NCBI GenBank assembly: GCA_902798645.1
Contig: CADBXV010000005.1
Coordinates: 1 to 49,060 of the forward strand
DNA: 49,060 nt
Source: an uncultured bacterium
Lineage (GTDB): Bacteria > Cyanobacteriota > Vampirovibrionia > Gastranaerophilales > Gastranaerophilaceae
Direction of reading: 5' to 3'
Shown: one piece after another, positions 31,429 through 40,247 of the stretch
Layout of the letters: every line of letters starts with the position of its first letter
Position numbering within the stretch: position 1 is the stretch's first letter
Position numbers and translations under genes: made by a program
The notes under the pieces: generated by a model
Database searches by the model: none
The model's input: the letters and a program-made list of their open reading frames with translations, nothing else
What the model was told of the DNA's origin: nothing

Positions 31429-32598
31429 ATGAGTACACCGAATGATAGTTTAAGTATTGGCGGAACAAGTTATATTGATTCATTAAACAATGAATATTTA
31501 AAAGCGGCTTTGATGTCAAGAAATGCAAACTTTAGAGGCTCCGGAACATATTCCGTAAGTGATTCGGATAGCGTACAAACAAGAGAAATACCTGTTAATT
31601 ATGCAACAGCATCTCCTGATACTTCAAATACAGGATTATGGGTTACAGGAGCGGTTGGTGCTGCTGCGCTCATAACTTTTATGGCAAAAGGTAAAGGCGG
31701 TAATCCTATTGACGGAGCTAAAAAGATTTGGAACAGTTTATTCAACTCAACAAAAAAATCTGCTGAAAGCGTAAGTTCAAAACTTGAAACACTCAGAATA
31801 ATTAAAAAAGGTGACAAAAAAGAATGTTTTATTCCCGGAGAAAGAGCAACATATAAAGGAACTGCGGCTAAGGATTATATGAATTCTTACGGTATAGATC
31901 CCCGTTCTCTTACAAGCTTCAAAAACGGTACTTCAAAATTAACAAGCGGTACTTTCAAAACAGAAAGCGGTTATACTGTTACTTTTGAAGGAGATAAGAT
32001 TATAAAATTGGTTAACAAAAGAGGTGCAGATGTTACAAAGACTGCAACAAAGGATGTACGTGAAAAAATAAAAGAAGAAATAGAAACAGTAAAAGAAATG
32101 CAAAAAGGCTGGATGAAGGGATTTACAGAAGCAAAAGTCAGACGTGAAGTCGGTGATAACATTGTTCAAGTAATATATAAACCAAAACAATCACCGGTAA
32201 TTACAGAACTAAATGCTTTAAAACCGTTAAAACTTGAAGATGATGCAGTAAAGGCTTGGTACTATGCTCATCCGGAAGAAAAACTTGCCAAAGATGCTCT
32301 CAAAAAATTTAAAGCTCCGGAAGGAATGAAAGTCGGCGAAGCAAAGATTCCGGTAAAAGGGGTTATTTACCACTTTGAAAACGGTGAAATTAAAGGTATA
32401 ACAAAAGACGGCAAATTTATTCCTAAAGGTAAAAAAGAGTGTGATGCTTTGTTAGCTGATAAAGAAGAAGAAATGAAAAAAGTATACGATATGATATTTA
32501 ACAGTGACTCTCTATCAGATGCAATCCGCAGAAAACTCGGCAAATATCTAAAAGGTATAGATACAAAATTTGTAGAAGCAACTTATGTAAAAGCATAA
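31429..32598 (+). CDS. F-R-G-tagged orphan protein with one membrane segment
   Basis: This 389-residue protein has no recognised family. A polar leader ends in N-A-N-F35-R-G-S. A single hydrophobic segment follows (about 63-81, GLWVTGAVGAAALITFMAK). The remainder is lysine/glutamate-rich, with repeated short beta units containing Gly-Lys (KFIPKGKKE, FIPGERATYKG). The ATG at 31429 has AGGCAGG upstream; an ATG at 31384 would add 15 residues without a ribosome binding site. A strong terminator follows. Function unknown; architecture is leader, tag, membrane anchor, then a large charged domain. Confidence 0.68.
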   Translation: MSTPNDSLSIGGTSYIDSLNNEYLKAALMSRNANFRGSGTYSVSDSDSVQTREIPVNYATASPDTSNTGLWVTGAVGAAALITFMAKGKGGNPIDGAKKIWNSLFNSTKKSAESVSSKLETLRIIKKGDKKECFIPGERATYKGTAAKDYMNSYGIDPRSLTSFKNGTSKLTSGTFKTESGYTVTFEGDKIIKLVNKRGADVTKTATKDVREKIKEEIETVKEMQKGWMKGFTEAKVRREVGDNIVQVIYKPKQSPVITELNALKPLKLEDDAVKAWYYAHPEEKLAKDALKKFKAPEGMKVGEAKIPVKGVIYHFENGEIKGITKDGKFIPKGKKECDALLADKEEEMKKVYDMIFNSDSLSDAIRRKLGKYLKGIDTKFVEATYVKA

Positions 32599-32640
32599 AA
32601 TATAAATTCCCTTAAAACTCTCTCTTACTTAAAATTTTAG

Positions 32641-32663
32641 ACCTCGGAAAACCGAGGTTTTTT
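32641..32663 (+). terminator. Rho-independent terminator
   Basis: ACCTCGG-AAAA-CCGAGGT, a perfect 7-bp stem, is followed by TTTTT. It ends the tagged gene 43 nt after its stop and lies just before the comFC promoter. Confidence 0.9.
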
Positions 32664-32666
32664 ATT

Positions 32667-32675
32667 TGGTATAAT
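32667..32675 (+). promoter_or_regulatory. Extended -10 promoter of comFC, leaderless
   Basis: TGG-TATAAT (32667-32675), a perfect extended -10, ends 6 nt before the ATG at 32682. No ribosome binding site fits between the terminator, this box and the start codon. Confidence 0.65.
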
Positions 32676-32681
32676 AAAATT

Positions 32682-33320
32682 ATGAAAAAGATTTTAAGTT
32701 CACTTTTAGACCTGATTTACAGGAAAAAGTGCTATTTTTGCGGAAAATCAAAATATTCGGTAAAGATGTGTCCGAAATGTTATGATGAGTTAAATTTTGC
32801 AGATTTTCATGCAAACAGAATTATTGACGGTGTAAATATTTATACTTGCGGATTGTATGAAAAGAATCTTCAGAAGCTTATCAGAGGGTTAAAATACCAT
32901 AAGCAAAGTGAACTTGCTTTTTATCTTGCAAAATTTATGTATGAATATTTTGAAAAACTAGGTATAGAAAAACAATTTCAGGTAGTTCCCGTTCCTTTGC
33001 ACAAAAATAGGGTAAAAAAGCGAAAATATAACCATATGGAGCTTGTTGCAGAAGAATTTTGCAGGCTTTCAGGATTTACTCATAATTTTGAACTTATAAA
33101 AAGAATTAAAGATACAAAACCTCAATACAAATTATCACGAAAAGAAAGAATGAAAAATTTAGCAGATGCGTTTGTCGTTGATAAAGAAAAGGACTTACGT
33201 TTACCGATTTTGTTAATTGATGATATTTGTACAACGGGATCGACTTTTGAAGAAATGATTACCGCATTAAAAAAAGAAGGAATAACGGATATTATTTGTC
33301 TGGCATCATCAAATCCTTAG
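32682..33320 (+). CDS. comFC: ComF-family phosphoribosyltransferase-like protein
   Basis: This 212-residue protein belongs to the ComF/GntX family. An N-terminal four-Cys zinc-binding region (C-x2-C in KKCYFCGK, then CPKC, residues about 16-35) is followed by a PRTase-type domain with the PRPP motif LLIDDICTTGST (about 178-189). Family members act in DNA uptake and natural competence and may aid single-strand DNA handling. No other competence gene is near. The initiation region predicts a leaderless mRNA. Confidence 0.9.
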   Translation: MKKILSSLLDLIYRKKCYFCGKSKYSVKMCPKCYDELNFADFHANRIIDGVNIYTCGLYEKNLQKLIRGLKYHKQSELAFYLAKFMYEYFEKLGIEKQFQVVPVPLHKNRVKKRKYNHMELVAEEFCRLSGFTHNFELIKRIKDTKPQYKLSRKERMKNLADAFVVDKEKDLRLPILLIDDICTTGSTFEEMITALKKEGITDIICLASSNP

Positions 33321-33450
33321 CTATGCTTTACAAAAAAAATTTAGTACGATAGGATAGCTTTAGTAAGGTATTTTATTTTTATGCTCCTTGTGAGCGGTTA
33401 TCATCGGTATTAAACAAAAGGCTTTAATATCCCTTACAGAAGGAAGATTT

Positions 33451-35028
33451 GTGGAAAACGGAATAGCGGAAGAAAGGCAGATGCCTTCTGTTAACCCGTG
33501 GTTAATTACTATACCTCTTGTAACTGCAGCATTTTTGTTTGCACTGAATGAAACAATTGCAAATGTTGCGCTTCCTTATATTGCAGGAACAATTTCAATC
33601 AGTCGAAATGAGTCTACGTGGATTGTTACGAGTTATCTTGTTGCCAGTTCAATAATTATTCCTGCAATCGGGTTTTTCTGTAAAGCTTTTGGAAGAAAAA
33701 ATTATTTCATATTTTCAATAGCATTGTTTACTTTCGCATCTTTGATGTGCGGACTTTCACATTCTATGCCGATGGTAATTTTATCAAGGTTTTTACAAGG
33801 TGTTGGAGGCGGTGCAATTTTACCGCTTGTTCAGGCAATTATGATGGAGATTTTTCCCCAAAGAGAATGGGGAAAAGCAATGTCTTTGTATGGCTTTGCG
33901 TTTGTTATTGCACCTATTATGGGGCCTGTAATAGGCGGTTGGTTGACGGAAAATTGGTCTTGGCCTTGGATATTTTTTATAAATGTACCGGTTGGAATTG
34001 CTTGTGCAATATCTGTTAACAAACTGGTAAGCGATCCTCCTTATGCTCAAAAACAATCAGGGGCAAAAATGGACTTTTTCGGATTCGGAATGCTCGTTGT
34101 TTGGATTTTGTTATTGCAGATTGTGTTGGATAAGGGGAATGATGCCGGCTGGTTTGGTGCATCTTGGATTTGCTGGTTGACAGGAATTTCAACAAGCGCA
34201 GGGATTCTGTTTTTCTATTCTCAATTTAAGAATAAAAAAGATCCCTTGCTCAATTTGAGTCTTCTTAAAGATTTAAACTTTCTATTTGGTACATTGATAC
34301 AAATGGTTTTATTGTTTGTGCTGATTGCGTCTGCAATGCTGCTTCCGTCAATGCTTCAAAATCTTATGGGGTATACAGCTTTTTTAGGCGGTGTTTCAAT
34401 GCTGCCAAGAGGACTCGGGAGTTTGCTGGGGCTTGTAATTTTAGTTGCGGTCAGCGGCAGAGTTCCGGAAAAAATATCTTGTTTAATAGGTTTGGTTTTG
34501 ATAGGTTTGGGCGGATATTTGTTTGGACTTTTGAATATGCAAATTTCTTTGACAAATGTTTTTATACCGAATTTTTTATATGGTGTCGGTATGGTAATGT
34601 CTATGACACCTGTTATTAATCTTTCTTGTGCGACTCTTAAAAAGGAAGATTTAACAATGGGGAGCTCAATGCAGAATTTGATGAAAAATTTGGGGGCTTC
34701 TTTTGGGACATCTATTGCAACGACATGTATTTCAAGATTTTCTCAAATGCATCAAAATATGATGGTAGGTTATTTAAATAATTTAAATCCTGTGTTTGCT
34801 GAGCGAGTACGAGGTTCTGCAGAAAATTTAATCAGATATGTTGTTGATTCGTCAACTGCGGAATATATGGCGCTAAAACAAATGCACTTTGCACTTATGG
34901 AACAATCAACATTGTGGGCATTTATTGATACATTCAGAATTTTTGCATTGGCAAGTTTTGTAATCATACCTCTGTTGTTATTAATGAAAGAAAATTTTTC
35001 AAAAACAAATCAACCTCAGGATAAATAA
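33451..35028 (+). CDS. EmrB/QacA-type MFS exporter (DHA2 family)
   Basis: This 525-residue membrane protein fits the 14-helix DHA2 drug:proton antiporters. It shows NETIANVALPYIAGTISI, the EmrB-like ESTWIVTSYLVASSIIIPAI, a motif-A variant GFFCKAFGRKNYFIF, and motif C in IAPIMGPVIGGWL. Such proteins export drugs, bile salts or fatty acids. No membrane-fusion (EmrA-like) partner lies next to it, so it may act alone or with a distant partner. It starts with GTG after AAGGAAG. The substrate cannot be told from the sequence. Confidence 0.92.
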   Translation: MENGIAEERQMPSVNPWLITIPLVTAAFLFALNETIANVALPYIAGTISISRNESTWIVTSYLVASSIIIPAIGFFCKAFGRKNYFIFSIALFTFASLMCGLSHSMPMVILSRFLQGVGGGAILPLVQAIMMEIFPQREWGKAMSLYGFAFVIAPIMGPVIGGWLTENWSWPWIFFINVPVGIACAISVNKLVSDPPYAQKQSGAKMDFFGFGMLVVWILLLQIVLDKGNDAGWFGASWICWLTGISTSAGILFFYSQFKNKKDPLLNLSLLKDLNFLFGTLIQMVLLFVLIASAMLLPSMLQNLMGYTAFLGGVSMLPRGLGSLLGLVILVAVSGRVPEKISCLIGLVLIGLGGYLFGLLNMQISLTNVFIPNFLYGVGMVMSMTPVINLSCATLKKEDLTMGSSMQNLMKNLGASFGTSIATTCISRFSQMHQNMMVGYLNNLNPVFAERVRGSAENLIRYVVDSSTAEYMALKQMHFALMEQSTLWAFIDTFRIFALASFVIIPLLLLMKENFSKTNQPQDK

Positions 35029-35042
35029 AATATTTTCATATA

Positions 35043-35070
35043 TTACACTCTTGCGTTTGCAATGTATAAT
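35043..35070 (+). promoter_or_regulatory. Promoter of the TPR-glycosyltransferase gene
   Basis: TTACAC (35043-35048), a 16-nt spacer and a perfect TATAAT (35065-35070). The leader is about 26 nt, with AGGAG before the ATG at 35103. Confidence 0.55.
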
Positions 35071-35102
35071 AGAGTAAAATGTATTCAAAAGGAGAGTTTT
35101 TA

Positions 35103-36578
35103 ATGCAAGGTTTGAGCAAAGAAAATGTAAATGCTCTTGTAAAAGCAGGTTTTGAACGTCATCAGAAAGAAGAACTTGATGATGCGGAAAATCTGTATAG
35201 AGAAGCTTTAAAACTTGATATTAATAATGCGGAAGTGTACAACTTAATGGGGGTTTTGAAGCTTCAAAAAGGTGAGCCGGAGCTGGCGGTAGATTATATT
35301 TTAAAAGCAATCAGCATTAATCCTCAGGAATATTTTTATGAAACTCTTTTTCAATCTTACATAAGATGCGGTGATTATAAAGGTATTATTGCAAATGAGC
35401 AAACAGTAAAGACTTTGTACTCTGATAATTTCTCTTTATTATTTGATCTTGCACTTGCATTTAAAACAGAAAAAAGAAATAGAGAAGCTTTAATATATTA
35501 TGAAAAAGCTTTGCACATTAATCCTATGTCTTATGACGGCTGGTCGAATGTTGCCAATATATACAGCATGGAAGGCAGAGCATCAGATGCGGTTTCAGCG
35601 ATGGAAATTTGTTATAATTTGAAGCCGAAAGATGATGATACAGCATTTTTTTTAGCAAAAGATTATTTTAAGGCAAAGCAGTACAAAAAAGGGTTTCCTT
35701 TATTTGAAAAACGTAATTCCAAGAAAATAGCGTTTATTTCTCAGAGTAAAACACTGGCTGATAAAGTTCGTGAAGATAACTTTTGGAAGGGTGAAAATAT
35801 AAAGAACAAGAGTATTTATGTGTACTACGAAGCCGGATACGGTGATACTATAATGTATTCAAGGTATTTACCCATGCTTGCGCAAAAATGCAGAAAGCTT
35901 ACCTTTATGTGTCATAAAGAGCTTGCTCCGTTGTTTAAGATTAATAAGCATTTGGGTATAGATGAAATTGTTGACAGCTTTATTCATAATCACGAATTGG
36001 ATATAGACGTTCATGCATCACTGTTGAGCTTGCCTTATTTGTTAGGATTAAAGGGAGATGATGTTTTCGCAAATAGAGAAGGGTATATCGTTCCTGATAT
36101 GGATTTAACAGAGGAATATCATCAAAAATATTTTAATACTGAAAAAATAAAAGTTGGTATTAAATGGAGAGGAAATACAACTTTTGATAAAGATAGAGTC
36201 ATTCCGACAGAATTGTTCAATCAATTGATAAGGACACCTAATACGCAGTTTTATTCTTTCCAGACTTTTGAAGGAGCAGATGAGGTTACAAAACTTCAAA
36301 ATGTAATAGATATAGGAAAAGATTTATATGATTTTTCACAAACAGCCGCTGCTTTAAGAAATTTGGATTTGGTTATATGTAACGATACATCGCTCGCACA
36401 TTTGGCAGGAGCAATGAAAATTCCTTGCTGGGTAATGCTTCCTTATAATGTTGATTGGAGATGGCATACTGATTTAAGCAAGTGTGATTGGTATGAGAGT
36501 GTAAAACTTTTCCGTCAGACAGCTATAGGAGATTGGCAGAGTGTATTTAATCAAATCGGGCGGGAGATGAAGCCTTAA
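35103..36578 (+). CDS. TPR protein with C-terminal GT9-like glycosyltransferase domain
   Basis: This 491-residue protein has about five N-terminal TPR units (residues 5-190, e.g. YREALKLDINNAEVYNLMGV, YEKALHINPMSYDGWSNVAN). A C-terminal domain resembling the heptosyltransferase/glycosyltransferase-9 fold follows: YYEAGYGDTIMYSRYLPML (about 238-256), VGIKWRGN and LVICNDTSLAHLAGAMKIP near residue 440. Proteins of this build modify flagellin or other surface polymers in several phyla. The ATG at 35103 has AGGAG upstream; an earlier ATG at 35079 has none. The prephenate dehydratase-like gene follows by 23 bp. Confidence 0.85.
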   Translation: MQGLSKENVNALVKAGFERHQKEELDDAENLYREALKLDINNAEVYNLMGVLKLQKGEPELAVDYILKAISINPQEYFYETLFQSYIRCGDYKGIIANEQTVKTLYSDNFSLLFDLALAFKTEKRNREALIYYEKALHINPMSYDGWSNVANIYSMEGRASDAVSAMEICYNLKPKDDDTAFFLAKDYFKAKQYKKGFPLFEKRNSKKIAFISQSKTLADKVREDNFWKGENIKNKSIYVYYEAGYGDTIMYSRYLPMLAQKCRKLTFMCHKELAPLFKINKHLGIDEIVDSFIHNHELDIDVHASLLSLPYLLGLKGDDVFANREGYIVPDMDLTEEYHQKYFNTEKIKVGIKWRGNTTFDKDRVIPTELFNQLIRTPNTQFYSFQTFEGADEVTKLQNVIDIGKDLYDFSQTAAALRNLDLVICNDTSLAHLAGAMKIPCWVMLPYNVDWRWHTDLSKCDWYESVKLFRQTAIGDWQSVFNQIGREMKP

Positions 36579-36601
36579 ATATTGTGTGTAGAGGAAAAAC
36601 T

Positions 36602-37447
36602 ATGTTTGAAGATTTTAATGAAGTTATATGTTTGGGTAAGGGTGGTTCTTATTCTGAAATTGCAAAAGACAGGTTGTTTAAAACCTATGATTTGTTTATG
36701 TACCAGCGTTCCTTGAACAGTATAAAAGAGTGTATAGATTATGTAGATGAGAATTCTAACGCTATTACTGTGCTGCCTGTTGAAACGACATATAAAGGAA
36801 TTATCAGGGAAACTATAGATAACTTGATTATTACAAAAAATCAGAATATTCAAATACTGGCAGAAACTATAGTTCCTGTAAATGATTGTATTCTTTCAAA
36901 AACAACTGAATTTTACAGCATAACCGGATTAATATCTAATCCTAATGCACTTGCAAAATGTAAAACTTTCGTGCGAGATGAGATGCCAAGACAGTTAAAT
37001 GTTGTTATAGCCGAGAATATGGAAGATTCTGCAAGAATGCTTAACAATTACAATCTTACGTATGCAATAATAGGAACACCTAAAACGGCAGAGTTGTACA
37101 ATCTAAATATATTAAAAGAGCATATTGAAGATTTTAAGATTAATAACAGAAGATTTATAGTGGTAGGTGACGGAGAAACAAAACCTACAGGTCATGATAA
37201 AACAAGCATCGTTTTATTTCTTGATGACCATCAGGGAGCTTTGTTGGATATTGTTCAAGTGTTTGTAAAATATCATATTAATATTACCCAAATTAATTCT
37301 AAGATGGTTAGTACAAATGCATCAGAACAAGCTGTATTTATCGATTTTGACGGTCACAAAGAAGATGATATAATCAAAAAACTTATAACAGACCTGACAC
37401 CGCAATCTAAAGGAATGAGGATTATAGGGTCTTATTCGGCATTTTAG
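36602..37447 (+). CDS. pheA: Divergent prephenate dehydratase-like protein with ACT domain
   Basis: This 281-residue protein has the length and order of prephenate dehydratase (PDT domain about 1-190, ACT domain about 200-281), the enzyme that makes phenylpyruvate for phenylalanine synthesis. Several hallmark residues differ. The catalytic TRF motif reads N-N-R183-R-F, so the essential Thr is Arg. The usual PIENS is P-V-E-T-T (59-63). The ACT ESRP motif is N-S-K-M (232-235). It may therefore be inactive or use another ligand, and the symbol is provisional. I use the ATG at 36602 with GAGG upstream. It overlaps the convergent gene by 4 bp. Confidence 0.75.
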   Translation: MFEDFNEVICLGKGGSYSEIAKDRLFKTYDLFMYQRSLNSIKECIDYVDENSNAITVLPVETTYKGIIRETIDNLIITKNQNIQILAETIVPVNDCILSKTTEFYSITGLISNPNALAKCKTFVRDEMPRQLNVVIAENMEDSARMLNNYNLTYAIIGTPKTAELYNLNILKEHIEDFKINNRRFIVVGDGETKPTGHDKTSIVLFLDDHQGALLDIVQVFVKYHINITQINSKMVSTNASEQAVFIDFDGHKEDDIIKKLITDLTPQSKGMRIIGSYSAF

Positions 37448-39543
37448 TTTTTGCTTATTAATAATTCTTTTTTGAATTTGTCAAGAAAATCTTTTTTGTA
37501 TAAAAAACCGAGGTGAGAACCGCAGTTTATACAAATCAGGTTTTTACCGGTAATTGTTTTAAGTTTACTTATTTGTTCTTTATTTAAAAGATAATCGTCG
37601 ATAGCTTCATAAATGCAGTAGTTATTATTTTTTGCTAAGTAATCTGAAAGAGCAAAAAGTGAGGCATATAAGCATTCATCATCTAATGAAAATCCGAGAT
37701 ACTTTTCAGCATAGTCTTGATAACTCATATTGTTTATCATTTTATATATATCAGATTGTTTATTTTTATTGGTGTTTTCAATCGTAAATATAATGTCTGA
37801 TAATTTTTGTCGCATAACAAATGTTGTAATAAGTTTAGCTTCATCATCAGTAAAAGGCAGTTTGTCTATTGTGAAATTCTTTTCATTTTTTATTCCGTAA
37901 AGCTGAAGCACTTTTGCGGCAGTTAGAGCAGTTTTGTTCTTTATCTTTCCTGAATCATAGTTATCGCTGTTTTTATCAAGTTGTAAAAGAGCGTATTTGA
38001 GTTCAATAGGAGGTGAAATAGCAACATATTTATTTACATTAAGCAAATTGTTTTTACTTTCTTTTTCCGCTACAAAAAGTGATCCGACTGCACCGAATGA
38101 AGTTCCTACTATTATTTTTTTCTCAGGTTGATAATTATATTTTTCACTCAGGAATTCCAATATTTTTAAGCTGACTTGCCTTATATATTCGGAATCATTC
38201 TGCGGTAATCCCGGTGCAAATCCGTCGGGCATACTTTTTACAAATTCCCAGTGGAAGTGGCTTCCCTGCATAACAACCGAATACCCGGCATCATAAAACA
38301 TTTTTGCAAATACCAGCGAATGATGATTTCCTGCGCCTTCTCCTATGGAAGGGTAAAATATCATTAACGGTGCGTTGCTATCTTTTTGCAGTATGTATTT
38401 GAATTTATACGGCTCTTTGCCCTCTGTAACAGTAATAGCGCCTGTTTTTACTCGTTTGGAAAAACATCTGTTCCAAATAGAAAGCTCGTTCCAAATAGAT
38501 TTATTTACCGTTTTATCCTCAAAAAAAGCTGTTTTCATTGAGTCAATTACCGGTGTTTGAATTTTAAAATCTTCTAAAATTATATCCGGTTTTAGTGCGC
38601 TTGTAAGCGGTAAAATATCGGTTAAAGTCGAAGCTCCTCCGGTAATTTGTCCTGTTGTCATAGTATTATTTTCTCCTTTCTTTTCTCCAAGTTCGGCAAT
38701 AAGTTCTTCCGCTTTTTCAGGATAGCCTTCTTCTACAAGTTGTTTTTCTTCCAATAAAAGTTCTTGTCTGTCATAGTTGGAATTTCTGATATAGTTTTCT
38801 ATCCCGAAAAGTTTTTTATGAATGTCGTAAGGGTCGGCATAATTTGTTTCAATCATTTTCGCAATAGGCTGCATGAAAGATGTTCTGTTAACCATCAGTC
38901 CGAATTTAATTATGGATGTAATGGGTGATGCTAAATAAACGGATGGATCAAGAGCCGCTTCCAATGCTCTTCCGCATAAAGAACGTGGTGTGCAGGAATT
39001 TAGACAGGGCATTACCAAATATGAACCTGAACCCATTTTGCATTTGCAAAGAGCTTGTTCCATATTTTCATTTGTCGGTTTTACTTTAAAAATTTTATCG
39101 GCAGGATCGAAAAGACCTCCGATTCCTATAGTCGAATTGGTTAAAAATCGTACGGTTTCACGTTTAATTCCTTCTACGTCCTTTTGAAGAATACAGCTTG
39201 CAAGTCTTTTGGGATAATCTATATTATTATATGCATCTCTTATTCTGTTAATACAGCATTGAGGAAGAATTGATGACCATAGTATGTGTACAGGTTTTGC
39301 TATGAATTTATTCAGTTTTGAATTGAGGTTAAACATTTTGCGGTTAAATTTTTCATGCTTATCCTCTCCGACATACATTTTTGCGTAATCAGGATATTTG
39401 CTCAAGTGGTCAGTTTCTACCGCTTGAATATCTGCTGAATTTGTGTTGATTATTTCTTCTGCGTAAGCAAAGTTATTTAAATTAAGTATAGGAGTAAGTA
39501 CAAGTGTGAATACGAGTACTAATGCTATAAATTTATTTTTCAA
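37444..39543 (-). CDS. Fusion of an MlaA (VacJ)-like domain to an alpha/beta-hydrolase
   Basis: This 699-residue exported protein has a Sec signal peptide ending in FAYA-EE (about 1-28), with no lipobox. Residues about 60-205 match MlaA/VacJ, the outer-membrane protein that removes phospholipids from the outer leaflet: EKFNRKMFNLNSKLNKFIA, NNIDYP, RFLTNSTIGIGGLFDPA and LEAALDPSVYL. Residues about 370-690 form an alpha/beta-hydrolase with nucleophile elbow G480-T-S482-F-G484 and a probable catalytic His677 in NCGSHLGF. A linker of about 100 residues joins them. The fusion suggests lipid binding coupled to ester or acyl hydrolysis. It starts with TTG (GGAG nine bases upstream). Confidence 0.82.
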   Translation of the reverse strand: MKNKFIALVLVFTLVLTPILNLNNFAYAEEIINTNSADIQAVETDHLSKYPDYAKMYVGEDKHEKFNRKMFNLNSKLNKFIAKPVHILWSSILPQCCINRIRDAYNNIDYPKRLASCILQKDVEGIKRETVRFLTNSTIGIGGLFDPADKIFKVKPTNENMEQALCKCKMGSGSYLVMPCLNSCTPRSLCGRALEAALDPSVYLASPITSIIKFGLMVNRTSFMQPIAKMIETNYADPYDIHKKLFGIENYIRNSNYDRQELLLEEKQLVEEGYPEKAEELIAELGEKKGENNTMTTGQITGGASTLTDILPLTSALKPDIILEDFKIQTPVIDSMKTAFFEDKTVNKSIWNELSIWNRCFSKRVKTGAITVTEGKEPYKFKYILQKDSNAPLMIFYPSIGEGAGNHHSLVFAKMFYDAGYSVVMQGSHFHWEFVKSMPDGFAPGLPQNDSEYIRQVSLKILEFLSEKYNYQPEKKIIVGTSFGAVGSLFVAEKESKNNLLNVNKYVAISPPIELKYALLQLDKNSDNYDSGKIKNKTALTAAKVLQLYGIKNEKNFTIDKLPFTDDEAKLITTFVMRQKLSDIIFTIENTNKNKQSDIYKMINNMSYQDYAEKYLGFSLDDECLYASLFALSDYLAKNNNYCIYEAIDDYLLNKEQISKLKTITGKNLICINCGSHLGFLYKKDFLDKFKKELLISKN

Positions 39544-39615
39544 AACAATTTTCTCCTTTTAAATATAATGTAGTTGTTAAGAAGAAAAATTATTATTATA
39601 CAGTTGGTTATAAAG

Positions 39616-39645
39616 TTGTTTAATTTTGGATAAAAATGGTATAAT
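39616..39645 (+). promoter_or_regulatory. Promoter of the small membrane protein gene, leaderless
   Basis: TTGTTT (39616-39621), an 18-nt spacer and TATAAT (39640-39645) preceded by the extended element TGG. The box ends 6 nt before the ATG at 39652. Confidence 0.65.
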
Positions 39646-39651
39646 GTGTAT

Positions 39652-39903
39652 ATGTTGGAAACAAAAATTATAATAAGTTATGTGGTAGTATGTGTAACGT
39701 ATTCTCTTTGCAGGCTTCACTACCTTCTTACGCAAAAAACAGACGAAGAATTTAATTCAATGCTTCAAGAACTTATTGATATGTCAGGAAATGAAAATGT
39801 TGTTAAACTTCTTGTAATATTGCAGGTGGTTTTTTCTCCAATAACTGCTCCGTTTAGTATGTTAAAACAAATTTACAAACTTATAAAAAGATGTTTTACG
39901 TAA
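39652..39903 (+). CDS. Small membrane protein of unknown function
   Basis: This 83-residue protein has a hydrophobic N-terminus (about 4-18, KIIISYVVVCVTYSL), an acidic middle (QKTDEEFNSMLQELID) and a second hydrophobic stretch (about 51-69, VVKLLVILQVVFSPITAPFSM) before a basic tail. No family is recognised. A GTG two codons upstream (39646) lies just after the -10 box, so the ATG at 39652 is preferred. A perfect extended -10 six bases upstream supports real expression as a leaderless mRNA. Confidence 0.6.
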   Translation: MLETKIIISYVVVCVTYSLCRLHYLLTQKTDEEFNSMLQELIDMSGNENVVKLLVILQVVFSPITAPFSMLKQIYKLIKRCFT

Positions 39904-39917
39904 CATGTCAGCAAAAA

Positions 39918-40149
39918 TACCCTCTCCAACTCGGACACTATTTCTCCCGGTGAGAGAGGATGTTCCAATAATAACGAAAGCCATCCCTCCGAACCGCTGA
40001 AATTGTAGGTCAGGTTTTACCTGACAATAACTGTTTCTTTTTCCTACGGGATAAACCCTCTCCCACCATTGTAACTTTTGAGTACAACTATCAAGAACAA
40101 TGGTGACCTCTCCCATCGGAGAGGTATATGTGTGCATCCTGCTGACCTG
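39918..40149. repeat. Mosaic of three dispersed repeat families
   Basis: The 344-bp gap before the glutaredoxin gene contains no gene but many repeats. These are ACCCTCTCC...GAGAGAGGAT near 39920-39961; the 33-bp GTCAGGT/ACCTGAC element at 40004-40037, nearly identical to 12079-12111; CACCATTGT/ACAATGGTG (40064-40072 and 40097-40105); ACCTCTCC-catc-GGAGAGGT (40106-40125); and CTGCTGACCTG (40139-40149), also at 118-128. A 91-residue minus-strand frame across it looks fortuitous. Confidence 0.65.
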
Positions 40150-40247
40150 TACTGTTTTATAAAAGGGTAATATGTCTAAAACAGACGGCTAATGAAAAAA
40201 ATGATATGATGAGTTTAGATTTATAATGCAGTAACAAAGGAGGTTTT

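Noticed and set aside
39862-40137. 91-residue minus-strand reading frame
   Set aside because: It is made entirely of dispersed repeats and palindromes and has no ribosome binding site.
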